Shown: positions 44,521 through 56,567, numbered from the stretch's first letter. The stretch is DNA of 64,000 nucleotides from Thelonectria olida (GCA_020736575.1 JAGPYM010000033.1:310001-374000), one strand, 5' to 3'. A program made the numbers and translations. Notes: generated by a model from the sequence alone, not told the origin.

Positions 44521-46256
44521 TTAATACAACTCTTTCCGCCTTGTCATCCCAGCATAGAAATTTAGTGGCCGCACCACTAAGAACTCAGGGTCATACACGA
44601 CAGCTTCTGGCGACTCGTCTTGGAACTCGTATCGATACACCAACTCTGTCAGGACTATCTTCACCTGCGTGAGCGCTAAGGTGAACCCGACGCAGCCCCG
44701 ACCTCCTGCCGCGAACGGCGTGTATGACCCCTGACGGGCTTGCCGTGCCGCGAAGCCTTTCTCCATCCAGCGGTCAGGGTCAAACCGTAGCGGGTTGTCC
44801 CAGTGGGCCGGGTTCTTATGTATACTGGGGAAGCATGCAATCACAATAGAGCCTTTGGGGATCAAGTACCCTCCTGGTAGGACCGCGTCTTGCTTGGCGT
44901 TCCGCGCCGTCTGGAAGCTGGGGCTGTGCAGACGGAGGACTTCTTTGACGAAGCAATCGAGGAACTTCATGCCGTGGATCTCGTCATACGTCCAGCGTTT
45001 TTCACTGGTAGCATTACAACGGTGGCGAGCTACCTCATCGAACAGACGTTCCTGGTTGCCGGGGTATCGGACGAGTGCATACAGAGCCCAGGACAGTAGA
45101 GACGAGCTGGTGGTGAAGCCCGCTCCGCAAGTCACCACCACGTTCGCCAGGACCAGGTCGGGCGGCAACCGCTTGCCGTTTTTGTCAGCGGCGCGATATA
45201 GGAAATCGGCCACGCAAGTGGCAGTTTTCATGGCCTCGGGGTCAGATAGAGCTAGAGATGGGCCATCCTTGTGGATGCTGGCATTCATGGCTTGTTCGGT
45301 GCTCTGAAGCACCTGCTGACGGACGCTTTTCAATTTCGCGGGGTCTCCGAAGGGGAGATACTTAACCCACTGTGGCTGCAGGGACGCCTTTTTCATCAGC
45401 GAGAGATACTGGCCAAATAGTCGGATAGGCAGCGATGGGGGCGTCTTGGGCGACTCGAAGTGCTTCAGATCCTGATTGAGAACCACGCGCCAGATTATTT
45501 GTGCTGCGAGTTTGAACATGTACTGGTAGACATTGACGGCCAAATTGTCCTCAGCCAGCTGGTCGAATGCCGGGAAGATGGATTGTGCAGCGTCCTGGAT
45601 CAGTGGCATGAAGTGAGCCACAGCGCGCGGCGACATTGTTGGTGCTACAAACTTCTGGCTCGGTGCAAAGGCAGGGGATGCGCTGTCGCAGGTAAACAGG
45701 CAGTCTTGATCGGCCATGTAGTGCAGCGGATGTGACGAGTCGGACGTAGATTTGGTGAAGAGCTTGTCTTCGCGCAATATGTGACGGGCGATCCCGGGGT
45801 CATTGGTGTGATAGATAGTTGTTCCCATATTGACAGTCTTGATCATGGGGCCATAGAGGGAGAATAATCGGTCATAGTTTCCAAGAACGTCTGGGTATAA
45901 CTCGTAGTGGTTGCCGACAAACGGTAGCAAGCGAGGCCCGAGGGGCTCACGAATGGGCTCATAACGTGTTGCTCGCACCTCAACGGTGTCCTTGGTCTCC
46001 TGTGCATCTTTCAGAGTCGCAATATGGCTGCCTTGTTGGTCAACGAGCCACAATGCTGTATCGAGTCAGCCCAGAGTGCAGAGAGCATGCCGCCAGTCAA
46101 AGGTGACAACTACCGCCTTAACGCACATTTTGTATCAGCAAACCCAAAGACATCGGCCAGGGCTTTCGTGAGTTGCTCTAGGCTGGCGAAGGAAGATATG
46201 TCCAGACTGTGAAAATCGCCATGGCCCCTTTGTCCAATGAAAAATTCTTTGTGCAT
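44521..46256 (-). CDS. cytochrome P450 with a soluble N-terminal extension
   Basis: Exons 46256-46127 and 46055-44521 give 554 residues. Motifs: an I-helix with CGAGFTTSSS; KEVLRLH (ExxR); FDPDRW; and the heme loop FAAGGRGCVGF with the Cys ligand (near 44690). Unusually, there is no N-terminal membrane anchor. Instead residues 1-80 (start MHKEFFIGQRGHG, then SSFASLEQLTKALADVFGF) form a polar, probably folded segment before the proline-rich hinge EPLGPRLLPFVG. Without the 71-nt intron there would be no ATG for this frame, which supports the model. The gene is divergent from the cytochrome b5 gene, 372 bp away. P450s of such clusters hydroxylate or epoxidise the polyketide. The heme loop has Gly-Gly-Arg where Gly-Pro-Arg is usual. 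Its 3' end abuts the repeat block. Confidence 0.9.
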
Positions 46257-46628
46257 CTTTGTGAGAATGTCAAGGTGCGTCCGATACCGTGGGAATCGTC
46301 TTAGGCAAGATACTGTTTCAACGACAGCAACTTGTTTCTGCTAGATTTGGGAGGATTCAGAGCATTTGAAAGGTACACAGATACATCATTTAGGCTTGAC
46401 TTTCGTACGTTTTGGACTAGGCTGAATATGTGAAGATTCCGTCTGTCTGACACTCCATTTTGGGATCACGGCGAATGGTCATTTTCGGAAGGCCGGCTGT
46501 TAGTAAGCGCAGCATGCTGACCACCACGACGTCTGCAGCCCAAGACAGATGAACAATATTGAAGCAACGAACAGGTGTTGTTTTTGCGGTATTGTCGAAG
46601 CTCTTTCTGTCGCTCCATGACAGAATGA
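46257..46628. promoter_or_regulatory. divergent promoter, P450 / cytochrome b5
   Basis: A 372-bp spacer between the head-to-head P450 and cytochrome b5 genes, with no coding content. Shared regulation is likely given the joint chemistry, but no binding site can be defended. Confidence 0.5.
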
Positions 46629-47315
46629 ATGGTGATGGCGTCCACTACTACTCAGAGAAGCGAAAGTGTCATCACACCTGAACAATTAGCCGACCATGGG
46701 ACTTTAGACACGCTATGGATAGCGGTTCATGGCCGTGGTACGCCGATGCCTCTCCACAGTGTGATGTTCTAGATGCAGCACTAACGAGCTTTTCTAGTGT
46801 ACGATCTCACCAACTTCAGCTCAGACCACCCGGGCGGTATCGATGCGCTTGAGAGCAGCGCTGGTACTGATGGTACAGAGGCGTATGAATATGCCGGCCA
46901 CAGCGAAGAGAACATGGACAAGATGCAGGAATACTGCGTCGGCAAGCTCGCAGGAAGCCTTGAACAGGTTCTTCCTCCCTCTTTTGGGACGAGTAAACGC
47001 ATAAAGGGCGCCGCATCTGGTCTCCAGCAGTTGATTACTCCTCGGACGAGGTTGGCAGCCACCATTATTGCGACCTCTCTTGTCGGAGTGGCTCTTTCTC
47101 ACCGCTACATTCCATCAACACAGGATATCTCCCAGCCCCAATCCACGACCATGTTGAGCCAGAACCTTCGGTACGCATTTTGGGCGGGCACAGCAGTCGT
47201 TTCTTCAATCAGCTTGGTGGCTTTTAGATATCTTTATCTCCTGTTCCTGTCGTCTCTTGACCATCAAAACGATGTATTCAGCTTCCCACCTACGATACCA
47301 AGGAAGAGAAGATAG
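46629..47315 (+). CDS. membrane-anchored cytochrome b5-like protein
   Basis: Exons 46629-46737 and 46798-47315 give 208 residues. After a short polar start the cytochrome b5 fold is clear: LWIAVHGRVYDLTNF, then DHPGGIDALE with the first heme-ligand His and EYAGHSEEN with the second, then VGKLAGS. Two hydrophobic segments follow (LAATIIATSLVGVAL and FWAGTAVVSSISLVAFRYLYLLFL), so it is probably anchored in the ER. Cytochrome b5 can pass the second electron to P450s. Its place between P450 genes suggests it serves this cluster. ATG 46629 and ATG 46635 are in the same frame; an ATG at 46625 is out of frame. The C-terminus RKRR is basic and cytosolic. Confidence 0.88.
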
Positions 47316-47745
47316 AACAGAGTCAATAAATTCTGGAAGAATAAACTTGAACTATAATCAACTTGAGGTGTCTCTAGATAGAGAGGAAAACTTGGGCCAG
47401 ATATGTTATACGTTGGCTGTCGGTTTCGCGAACGCCTTGTAAATGTAATCATAAGTAGCACCAAAACTTTATGGTCAAGACGGTACTGTCATCGGACTTG
47501 CCAGGTCTTATCCTTGTTGACATCAATATGTATCTGATTTCAAGGCAGTAGAGAATTTGCTTTATATTTGAGATGACCACTACTGATTTTTTTTACATTG
47601 TACCGCGTTGTGCAACCAGAGGACCGAGTCTATAGCCACTTCCATCAAATTGGTAACCGGGTTACGAGCTCCCCAACCTCCCATAACTACCAACCATCTC
47701 ACCTCTATTTTGAACTCGGGGTCCAAGAGTTGACTTCCTGATCAC
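47316..47745. other. intergenic between convergent genes
   Basis: 430 bp with no supportable feature beyond the 3' UTRs of the cytochrome b5 and the second P450. Confidence 0.5.
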
Positions 47746-49585
47746 TTACTTGCTTCGCTTCTCCAAGCACAACATCAAGGGGCCAGATTGCAAACTGAAA
47801 TGCTCATACAAGCCATCTTCGAAAACGCGTTCCGGATCGCCTTGGGTCGTGGGGAAGCTGAGGTTGTAGCGCATGATAAACGACGCCACAGTGACTCGAA
47901 TGTTGGCCAGCGCAAGTCGCTTCCCAACGCAGTTCATGGGCCCCAGTGAGAACGGTGCAATGGCGTTCTTGTCTTTGACCAGCTCCGGGAGGCTGTACCA
48001 GCGTTCGGGGATGAACTCAGTCGCCCGGGGAAAGATGCGTTCGTCTGTGAGGATTTGTGTTAAGATATGTATGTCAAAGCAGACGAATTGAGAAATTGCT
48101 TACCTCGTCCGATGACGTACTGAGGAGCCATCACTTGCGTGTTGCCCGGGATCCATCGACCCGCGATCACAGTACCCTCGGGAGGAGTCACGCGGGTTGG
48201 ATGGCTAGGGCTGGGTGGATACAGGCGAAGAGCTTCTTGAACGATACCATTCAGAAGGTCAAGGTTCATGATTTTGTCGTCCATGATCATCTCGTCAAGA
48301 TCTTCGGAGATATGGGGTTCCAATTCTTTCCGTAACCTGTTGGCGAGCTCAGGCTGTTGAGCAAGTACAAACAATGTGCAAATCATGGTGATTCTCGAAG
48401 TATCACTAAATGCAGTGCTTAGTGGGTTTCTCTGTAAGTTCTGTATGCTTTCTGCGCCTTACCTTCCAGCGTTGACAAGCAGGTGTGACTCTCCAGCCAG
48501 TAGTTGTTCCGCGGTCTTATCGAAAGGCAGAACCCCTTTCTTGTACGGCACAAAGAGGGTACTCATCACGTCCGCCACCTTGGGCTCAGTCTTGGCCTGT
48601 TCGACGCTGGTTAGATGCAAAATTCATAACGCTTGAGACTGGGAAGAAGAGCACAAACATTATATCTCAGAAGCATTTGTTCGTGGCAATACTTGAGCAT
48701 GGCCTTGAGGTCCTTGTTACCGCCGCGGACCGAGCTCCCAAGACGGACAAACCACATTGGCAAGTGACGACCAATAATACTCATCCCTTTGTCGAGGACC
48801 TTCATTGCCCAATGATGTTCGTCGGAATCTAGCAAGCCGAAAGAATGGCCGAACGATAGGTCGCTCATCGAGTCCCAGGAATATAGCCCCAGCCAGTGGG
48901 TGATATTTACAGGTTGCCCAGTGAGGTCATCGAGTTTGGAAAGCATCTTGGCCCTGTATGGGTGGAATCGAGTCTCATAGCCCCTCACCGCACTGACAGA
49001 GAAGGCTCGAGTCCAGATGGCTCGCCGTTCGGAGTGCTTTGCAAAGGTCCGGCGAAGAAGTACCGAGTCTTGTGGTTTGCTGATGTCGTACCATGTGCTC
49101 TTTTGACACACTGAATTGGCTCCGAAAATGTCCACCACTGCATTTGGGTGCGTGATCGATAGCTCCTGGCTGCCAACGCGCACGAAGTAGCCGTATTTAG
49201 CGTGGAGCTCCTCGTAGACCTTGTACATTCGCAGCCTCTTGATGCGAAAAGATATCCAAAAGGTGGCGATGCGGGCGATGAAAGGCCCAGGGAAGACGTT
49301 GAGCGGGTTCAGAAAAGCGCGATACACAAGAAGGCTGCCATATAAACCGCCCAGGAAAAAGCCATCGTACACGAGTGTCTGTAACAAGGCCTCTGCCAGT
49401 GGGGACCCCAGTCGATACAGCAGAAAGGTCGAAGCTGCAAACAGGACAGCGTGAACTTGGATGTAGCCCAGGCTGTACATGTGATGCTCGCCATGGAAGA
49501 AATATGCAACGTAGCTGAGAGCGCCAGCGATGAATGCGAGGGGGTGTATGCCCAGCTGCATGATGGACTCCATGAGGTGAGACAT
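47746..49585 (-). CDS. cytochrome P450 with multi-pass N-terminus
   Basis: Exons 49585-48659, 48596-48463, 48405-48104 and 48044-47746 give 553 residues. The first ~90 residues hold about three hydrophobic stretches (FIAGALSYVAYFF, VHAVLFAASTFLLY, YGSLLVYRAFLNPL), then a PGPF hinge. Core motifs: WTRAFSVSAVRGYE (C-helix region), LLVNAGSDTSRI (I helix, across intron 2), QEALRLYPP (ExxR), FIPERW, and FSLGPMNCVGKRLA with the heme Cys. This is the usual fungal secondary-metabolism type with extra N-terminal membrane segments, active at the ER. The start is the ATG of MSHLMES; in-frame codons upstream lack an ATG. The first intron acceptor (48597) is the least certain but keeps frame. A 22-bp minisatellite lies about 250 bp upstream of the start. 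Confidence 0.88.
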
Positions 49586-50569
49586 GATGGGCAACTGTGA
49601 GAGATGATGTGAAAATCTCTATCTCTATCGAACGATGGCTCTCGAGTTAATATCTAGTCTTAGTACTGTCTTAGAGCCTTGCTGAAGAAACGGTCCCGAT
49701 CCTAATGCCGTGTAAGCGAGGTTGGAGAAGCGCCCCCAACTGGTCCGGAAAGACAGCGGAGAGACACCCAATTTGAAAAAGGCCGAAGGACCTTCGCAGT
49801 ACTCGCCGCGCGATCTAGCTCCTCGCTGTTTCCGTATCTGCTCTTTGCCGTCTCCGTATCTACTCTTTGCCGTCTCCATCTGCTCTTTGCCGTCTCCGTA
49901 TCTGCTCTTTGCCGTTTCTGTATCTGCTCTTTGCCGATTGCTTTCGGTACGGTGCCGCCTGAGGGGGCTAATCTTGTGCTTCAGCGTGCTAGAGCTAGGA
50001 CTTTTACTCAAAGATTAGCCAAAGCCGGGCCCATCTGAGATCATCGTGCAGGGGCACTACGGGAACGAAGATCCGGTCCATCAATCTGTATACAAGATCC
50101 TTACAACTCTTAGGTAATACTGACCGTCCAAATAGAACAGATAGGACTTTGCATTGCTGTCAGCTTAGTACATGCTCAGATCCATGGTGAACCGTTGACG
50201 ATGCTTCTATTACATATCTTCTCGGCTGCATCTGAGCCATTGATCTGATCTATAGCTTTCATAAACAGGAAGCATTAAAGAATTGTTTTACGGAGAGAGG
50301 CGTATATAAAATACGGTAATGTGAATATTAAGTCGTACAGGGAAGGCTGCTTGCAATAACATCACAAAATGGAGTATTAAATTGCCCTTTACGCTTACCT
50401 TCCTAGGTAACCATACCTTTATCTAACAAGCTCTTTTAAAAAGGGAATTACAGTCAAAGCAGTCCCAAATCCTCTATTGTGTACCATATTCCCCCCTTCC
50501 CCCGCAGGAGCTGCCAACTTGCGAGATTCTTTCTGCACAGGCAGATCGTGCCTCTGGACGTGATGTGTT
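49586..50569. promoter_or_regulatory. upstream region of the second P450
   Basis: About 980 bp between the P450 start and the end of the MFS gene (both minus strand). It contains the minisatellite listed below and otherwise no recognisable feature. Confidence 0.5.
49832..49940. repeat. 22-bp minisatellite, five copies
   Basis: The unit CCGTATCTGCTCTTTGCCGT plus CT repeats about five times, with one copy lacking two bases and the last copies carrying substitutions. It lies 250-355 bp upstream of the second P450's ATG. It could be simple slippage or repeated binding sites; there are no spacers, so it is not CRISPR-like. Confidence 0.85.
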
Positions 50570-52455
50570 TCAAACCATTTTCACCTTCTCCCACCGCATC
50601 AAAAGGCCCGACACGAGTATTGCTGCCGCTGCTACGGCCGATAAGACGTAGACTTTCGCGAGGGTGCTGGCGATAGCATCCGACGCGAGGGCACGCACCT
50701 CAGGGGTGCTGTCGTTGATAATGGGCGAGTATCCGCCACCCAGGGCCTCGTGGATTTGGGCGGAGGTATAGCCCCTCCCGCCAAGGGCACTCTGCATGGT
50801 ATCGAAGCCGACATTGTGAAATACGCACCCTGCTATCGCTAATGATAGGGCGGCACCGCCAAGTTGCGCCACGTTGATGAAGCTGAGGACCGAGGACGCC
50901 TTTTCCATCGGAGCCTTTACAAGAGCGATCGCGTAGGCGGCTTGGAAAGTCAGACCACACCCGAACCCCGCCAGGACCTCGAATCCATAGATATCCCTTA
51001 CTGGTGTTGCAGCGTCGATTCGTACCAGGAGCGCGCCCCCGATCAAGGCAATTATACCGGAAGCGGTGTACCAAGCAGCGTAAAGGTTGTACTTGGCTAA
51101 CAGAGCTCCAGAGAGCATAGTAGCAAATATGATCAGACACACGAAGGGCAGAAGCCGAACCGCAACCTCCATAGGGTCCAATCCGGCTGTGAATTGGAAA
51201 TAGAGAGGCAGGTAGTAGATGTCAACGTTCAAGATGGCGCTGGTGCCCGCAGTCCCGACAAACAGCAGGACGAGCGACCGACTCTTGAGGCACCACACGG
51301 GGAAGATGCGATCTTCCTTGGTCGTCAAGAACGCGGTCCATTGTTGCAGTGCGAAGAGTAGGACGGCAACACCCGTCATGACCCAGAGGGTGATGACGGT
51401 GGCCGAGTTCCACTGCCACGGAGAGCCGCTGAGCGTACACGAAGTGATAAAGAGGGTGAAGGTGGCGACATTGAGCAAGGCGCCCAGCCAGTCCAGGTTC
51501 CTAATGCGCGGGAGAATTGGCTCGTGGCGATGTGCGCCGTAGCGCGGAAACCAGAAGATGTAGATCGGGGCAGTGACGGCCCCGATAACGAGGTTGATAT
51601 AGAAAGCCCTTCGCAAAAGATTGCTATTAGTTGATGACGAAGATTGAGGCATTCCTTGTTCTCAGCACTCACCATCGCCAAGTTGCCTTACTCTGAGCAA
51701 ACGCGCTGCCGATGACGGGCCCAAGGATAGCGCCTAGACCCCAGAATCTAATTACCCTTGTCAATTCCCAACAGTTCCGTCTTCAAAGTCATGGTCAAAG
51801 GGAGAGACATACGTGCCGATTAAAGCAGTGTAGAATGGTCGTTTGGTTGGAGACACAAACATCGAGATGTAGTTCACACCTCTATCCTCAGTGGTTAGCC
51901 TTTGACTTGTCGCTAGGGTTATTACCATCTTTGCACTCACCCAAGATAGATACCGGAGCCGCCTATCCCTGCCACGACTCGGCCGACAGCCATAGCACTC
52001 ATATTGGGAGCTGCGCCGCAAATGGCACTGCCGACCTCGAAGGTGAGGATACTCAGCAAGTACAGCCATTTGACCTCGATATTGGCGTACAGCGAGCCGA
52101 ACAGCGAGATGGTGGCCACAGAGCCGAGCATGAATCCAGTGCCGATCCAGGGCAGCAGGTTGAGGTTGCCGAGGGAAGCCAGAACAGGGCCCTGCACAGC
52201 GGCGGAGATGGTCGCGTCCAGCCCATACAGGAAAGCGGTCGAGTACAGCCCAACGCAGACGCTGAACCACCGGATATTGCTCATGTGTTCGACCGCTTTG
52301 ACGGCAGCCGTCTCGGGCTCTGGCGTGGCTGAGCCATCGGACTCGGGGCCGGCGAGGGGCTCGGTAAATGGCGAGTGGTCACCAGTGGCTGGCGGCAGCT
52401 TTTCAGCGACGAGTCGCGAGGGAAGGTCGCTGCGAAACTCGAGATCTGAGCCCAT
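50570..52455 (-). CDS. MFS drug:H+ antiporter-type exporter (DHA2, ~14 TM)
   Basis: Exons 52455-51941, 51881-51813, 51747-51673 and 51608-50570 give 565 residues, right for the 14-helix DHA2 family. After an acidic/polar N-terminus of about 60 residues come WFSVCVGLYSTAFLYGLDATI (helix 1, with the conserved D), the GRVVAGIGGSGIYLGGVNY stretch of helices 4-5 (antiporter motif C area), ILGPVIGSAFAQ followed by TWRWAFYINLVIG, and the family end. Members of this family export mycotoxins and other small metabolites from fungal cells. Its place between P450s of the PKS cluster suggests it exports the product or gives self-protection (inference). The gene is divergent from the third P450, with a 0.9-kb spacer. 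Confidence 0.9.
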
Positions 52456-53352
52456 TGCGGCGCGCGTGCACAGAAAAAGACACGACTGATGACAGACGAT
52501 TGATTGCAAGGTACAAAACGGACGGATGAGAGCAGGCGATGAAGGATCGGGCTCCTTGTAAAAACGACAAGTCGGAGCGACCAGTGCGGCTTACGTGCCT
52601 GTACTCCGTATGGTGATGTGAGGGCTATAAGAACTCGTCATCTTGCCAGTGGGTGCTCAACAGCAACCAACCGACCAGGACCAACAGGCTGACGAAATAT
52701 GCATGTATCCTATTGCTCCAGTTATCATTCCGTACCTCAACAAAATCTCATGTCTTACATGCTTATTGATCTACGCGGGTGGCCCCTGGTCCTGTTAGGT
52801 GGTATGGGTCAGAAAGCTTCTCCAATTTTACTCTGGCAGGGATTTTCATGTTATCACACAACGTTGAGGGCACTCTCGGTGGATATGGATGTCTCTGCTC
52901 TCCCTCGCCCGAGCGGCACTTATAACTGGCGTCCGGATAAGATCCGAGATCAGCAAGATCATCAGCTAACCTCGGCACACGCAAGGAGACGGGACACCGG
53001 TGTGGGGCGGCGCACGCTATTCTGTTGGGTTCTCCACTTCGTTCCCGGAAAGGAAACCGCCTCCGACTGCCCAGTCAGGTAACTGCCACCGAATGGGGAC
53101 AGGGGCAGAGAAGGTACGGGCGGGAAGTCGCTCCCAAGTGCCTCACAAGGCAGCTCCTCTCTCCCTACCAAGCTCAACTGCGACTTGCGCGTATACGCAA
53201 TGGGCCAATGCGAGCCAAGTAGGATGTGTTTATTAACGTTGCGTGTCCTTGCTAGCAGCAGTCTCGCACACGATTGCTTGATCCCAGCTCGTGTCTGAGT
53301 CGTGAGTCTGTCAGCCTCTCGGCCACGTTCCATCCGCACACACGAAAGCACC
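52456..53352. promoter_or_regulatory. divergent promoter, MFS exporter / third P450
   Basis: A 0.9-kb spacer between head-to-head genes. Short frames here have no family support. It is a likely site of co-regulation. Confidence 0.5.
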
Positions 53353-55143
53353 ATGGCCTCCTATATCGCCGTCTTGGCAGGCGCGGCAGCCGCCCTTCTG
53401 CCAACGTACTGGCTCTGGGCTTACATGTCATGGTATGTCGGCTACCGCAAGTTCCGCAGGAGCCACGGATGCCGGCCGCTCCGGCGCGCGCCTCAGTGGG
53501 ACCCCTTCCTCGGACTCGACCACTTTTACCGGCAAGCCCAAGCAGCGCGGCGCAACAAGCTTCTGTACTACATCCAGGACTGGTTCCGGGCGGTCGGACC
53601 GACGTTCGGCGTCGACCTGCTGGGCGACTACCTCATCTTCACCGACGAGCCCCAGAACATCCACGCGATGCTCGCTACTAAGTTTTCGGACTTCGAGATC
53701 GGCGCTCACCGACGCAATAACGCGGCTGACCTGCTGGGCAGCGGCATCATCGTGTCGGATGGGCCGGCCTGGAAGCACGGGCGAGCGCTGATACGTCCCA
53801 ACTTCACCCTGAAGCAGCTTACGGATTTGAGGTTGGTGGAGAGGCATGTCCAGAGACTCTTTCATGGCTTTCCAGACGACGGCTCGTCCTTTGACATGCA
53901 AGAGCGCATTTTTCGACTAGTAAGTTCTTGTTAGAGCAAATAGAGCTGTCACTAATCTGGTCGAGACCTGAGGGTGGCTGGTGGCTGGCTAGTTCTGTTA
54001 ATTCCCTGCTGACTCATGGAGACCTTAGATGTAGGAACCGACTTACTGTTCGAGCGGTCTAGCGACCTCCTACTGCCCGATGCCACCGAGGCAGCTCAAA
54101 AGTTTGCATGGGCTTTCGACACCAGCTTGGAAGGCGTGGCTACACGGATGCGGATGGCTAAGGCTGGGCGATTCTACCACCATCCCGAGTATCTCCCTGC
54201 CTGCAGGTTTGTCCACGAATACATTGAAAAGGTTCTGGACGAGACGGCGCAGCTTGAGCGACAACGCCAGGCGGACCGCAAAGCTGGAGAAGAAGCTGAG
54301 GACAGCGCTGATGAACCATACTCCTTGGTGAAAGAGTTGATACGAGGGGGAGTTGATCGAGTGGACATTCGCTATCAGGTTTTGAACATTTGTAAGCCCC
54401 CGAGCTTCCTTTTCTGCTTGGCACGCTCCCTGTCCCCACGCCCAATACCTGTTAACATAGAAAACCAGTGGTTGCTCTCCGAGACACGAGTGCATGCTTG
54501 ATGAGCGCCGCCGTGTTCGAACTCGCGAGGAGGCCTGACGTGCAGGCCAAGCTTCGCCGGGAGGTCAATGAGACACTGGAGGATGGGAGACACCCTACCT
54601 TTAAGGACCTCAAATCCATGGTGTACCTTAGCCGCGTCGTTAGGGAGACGCTACGCATGTACCCGCCCATCCCCTTCAACGGCAGGGTGGCTGTGCGCAA
54701 CACGGTGCTGCCTCGCGGCGGAGGTCCTGACGGCGCGGCGCCCATCTACGTCCAGAAGGGCCAGCAGGTCGCCTACGCCGTCTTCTCCATGCATCGCCGG
54801 GCGGATCTGTGGGGTAGCGACGCGAACGAGTTCCGTCCGGAGCGTTGGGAGACGGCGCGGCCCAAGTTTGAGTACTTGCCCTTTAGTGCTGGGCCACGCA
54901 TTTGTCCGGGTAAGTAGAGTGGCGGGAGGAACCAACCTAATCCAAACGATGAAAGCTGGGTGCTAATAACCATCAAACATAACAGGTCAGCAATTCGCAA
55001 CAATTGAAAGCTCGTACTTTCTCGTACGGCTTCTCCAAGAGTATTCTTCTATCGAGTCTCGTGATGAAGGTCTGCCATGGATGGAAAAGTTAACCTTGAC
55101 GGCATCGATAGCTCAGGGCGTGAGCGTAGGGCTGAGGAGATGA
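53353..55143 (+). CDS. cytochrome P450 (CYP52/alkane-hydroxylase-like)
   Basis: Exons 53353-53919, 54022-54391, 54469-54909 and 54986-55143 give 511 residues. An N-terminal anchor ([21 protein letters not shown]) is followed by [36 protein letters not shown] (WKxxR), [14 protein letters not shown] across intron 1, [12 protein letters not shown] (I helix), [15 protein letters not shown] (ExxR and the CYP52-like PxPxNxR), FRPERW and [14 protein letters not shown] with the heme Cys, split by intron 3. This set is typical of CYP52/CYP63-like enzymes that often oxidise terminal carbons of long chains, fitting a reduced polyketide substrate. The I helix has ALRDTS instead of AGRDTT. The acceptor GGAG at 54021 was chosen by motif and frame. 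The start ATG has a CACCATGG context. Confidence 0.9.
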
Positions 55144-55847
55144 GAGTTTAAAGCTATTTGTACTAATATTACATTTCTACTTATTAAACTCGAATATAAT
55201 TATTGTAAAACTTCCAAGATTAATAATATCTCTATGAGTGCCCTTCTAAAATCCTTTTTAAATTCAGGCATTAAAAAGATTAAACCGGATTACTTATTGC
55301 AGTGAAGCAAATCGCATGCACGAGAAAGCAGATGCAGCTAAGCTCATACAAATCATTGAGGGGCTCAAGGGGCTAGAGCCAAGTATTTACTACCCAAATG
55401 CGAAATAAGACAGGCAAATAGATCGATTATTAAAGATTCGGGTCTTGCGTAAATGCGGATGTTCCTCGCACCTAGGTATACTTCCGTTTATAGTAACCGA
55501 TCCCGATATTCGGGTCTTACCATTTTCAGATAAGCCGACGTGGCTTAGAATAGCCCAAGCAATGCTAATCACGTCGAGATAAAATTTCACGCCTGTAGAG
55601 TGTACATTTGTATTGTAGTGGCGTAGCTAGATAGCGGTGGATACTAGCAGCCTGTCAACCCTCTCTTTGTGTCTCTGTTCCTCTTCGTCCACGGAAATAA
55701 TCATCAGGGATGAATGCCCCTCCTATATGTACTGCTGCCAATGGCCACTACTGCGTTTAAATGTTATACACTGATCTGTTCACCCCACCTCCCTCGTATC
55801 TCTCAGGTTTACTCAAGATTCATCTTAGATCGAGATACTCAGTCGCA
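55144..55847. other. intergenic, promoter of the methyltransferase
   Basis: About 700 bp. AT-richer just after the P450 stop; a short minus-strand frame (55390-55590) has no support. No regulatory motif is claimed. Confidence 0.45.
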
Positions 55848-56567
55848 ATGTCGCAGCCAACCCTCCATATTAAGCCGCTGACTAGAAATGATTCTGGAGC
55901 GGCTGCATACACACCATGGGTCCTTTACATCTACGACTGGCTTGTGCTATTCGTGACGAATACTTTCGCATGGAAATGTTCCACCAAAAATGACATGCTG
56001 CCGCTTTTCCAAAGCACACTGAGCGAAAAACACCTCGAGATCGGGGTCGGGACGGGCTACTTCCCAGCTAGAGCCCTCGGCGAGGCTGGTTCTCCGTGCA
56101 AGCACATAACTCTCGTCGACCTAAACCCCTCCTCTCTTGCCGCTGCCAAGGACAGAATATCGGCGGCTGTGCCCTCGCAAAGCATCACGATCGACACGGT
56201 GGTGGCTGACGCTATGAAGCCGCTGCCATTCTCGGCATCGGAGAAGTTCGGCTCCATCACGATGTTCTACCTGATTCATTGCATTCCGGCACCTCCAGAA
56301 GACAAAAACCGAGTTTTTGACGCCGCCCGGCAGCACCTTGCCCCGGATGGGACCTTGGCCGGAGCGACGGTGCTTGGCCGTAGCAGACCGATGAACTGGC
56401 TGGCCAGGATCCTGATGAACACCCACAACAAGTCGGGAATATTCAACAACTGGAACGACAGCGAGGAAATCTTTAAAAGAGGGCTGCAAGATAGCTTTGA
56501 GCATGTAGAGACATGGGTCGTGGGAAGAAGCATGCTTTTCAGAGCCAGGAAACCCAAGCAGCAGTGA
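55848..56567 (+). CDS. class I SAM-dependent methyltransferase
   Basis: From the preferred ATG at 55848 (MSQPTLHIKP) the protein has 239 residues; an upstream in-frame ATG at 55761 would add 29. It is a single exon. After YTPWVLYIYDWLVLFVTN comes the SAM-binding motif I HLEIGVGTGYFPARAL, motif II around LVDLNPSSLAAAK, and FYLIHCIPA near motif IV. The tail MLFRARKPK closes the core fold. I know relatives from many fungal secondary-metabolite clusters, where they methylate O, N or acids of the product; the target here cannot be read. It is convergent with the PKS, with a 650-bp gap between their 3' ends. Confidence 0.87.
   Translation: MSQPTLHIKPLTRNDSGAAAYTPWVLYIYDWLVLFVTNTFAWKCSTKNDMLPLFQSTLSEKHLEIGVGTGYFPARALGEAGSPCKHITLVDLNPSSLAAAKDRISAAVPSQSITIDTVVADAMKPLPFSASEKFGSITMFYLIHCIPAPPEDKNRVFDAARQHLAPDGTLAGATVLGRSRPMNWLARILMNTHNKSGIFNNWNDSEEIFKRGLQDSFEHVETWVVGRSMLFRARKPKQQ

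Noticed and set aside
49832..49940. CRISPR-like array
   Set aside because: Units are directly adjacent without unique spacers, and the host is a fungus; it is a minisatellite.
53302..53352. Earlier start of the third P450
   Set aside because: It depends on a GTG start; ATG 53353 sits in CACCATGG right before the membrane anchor.
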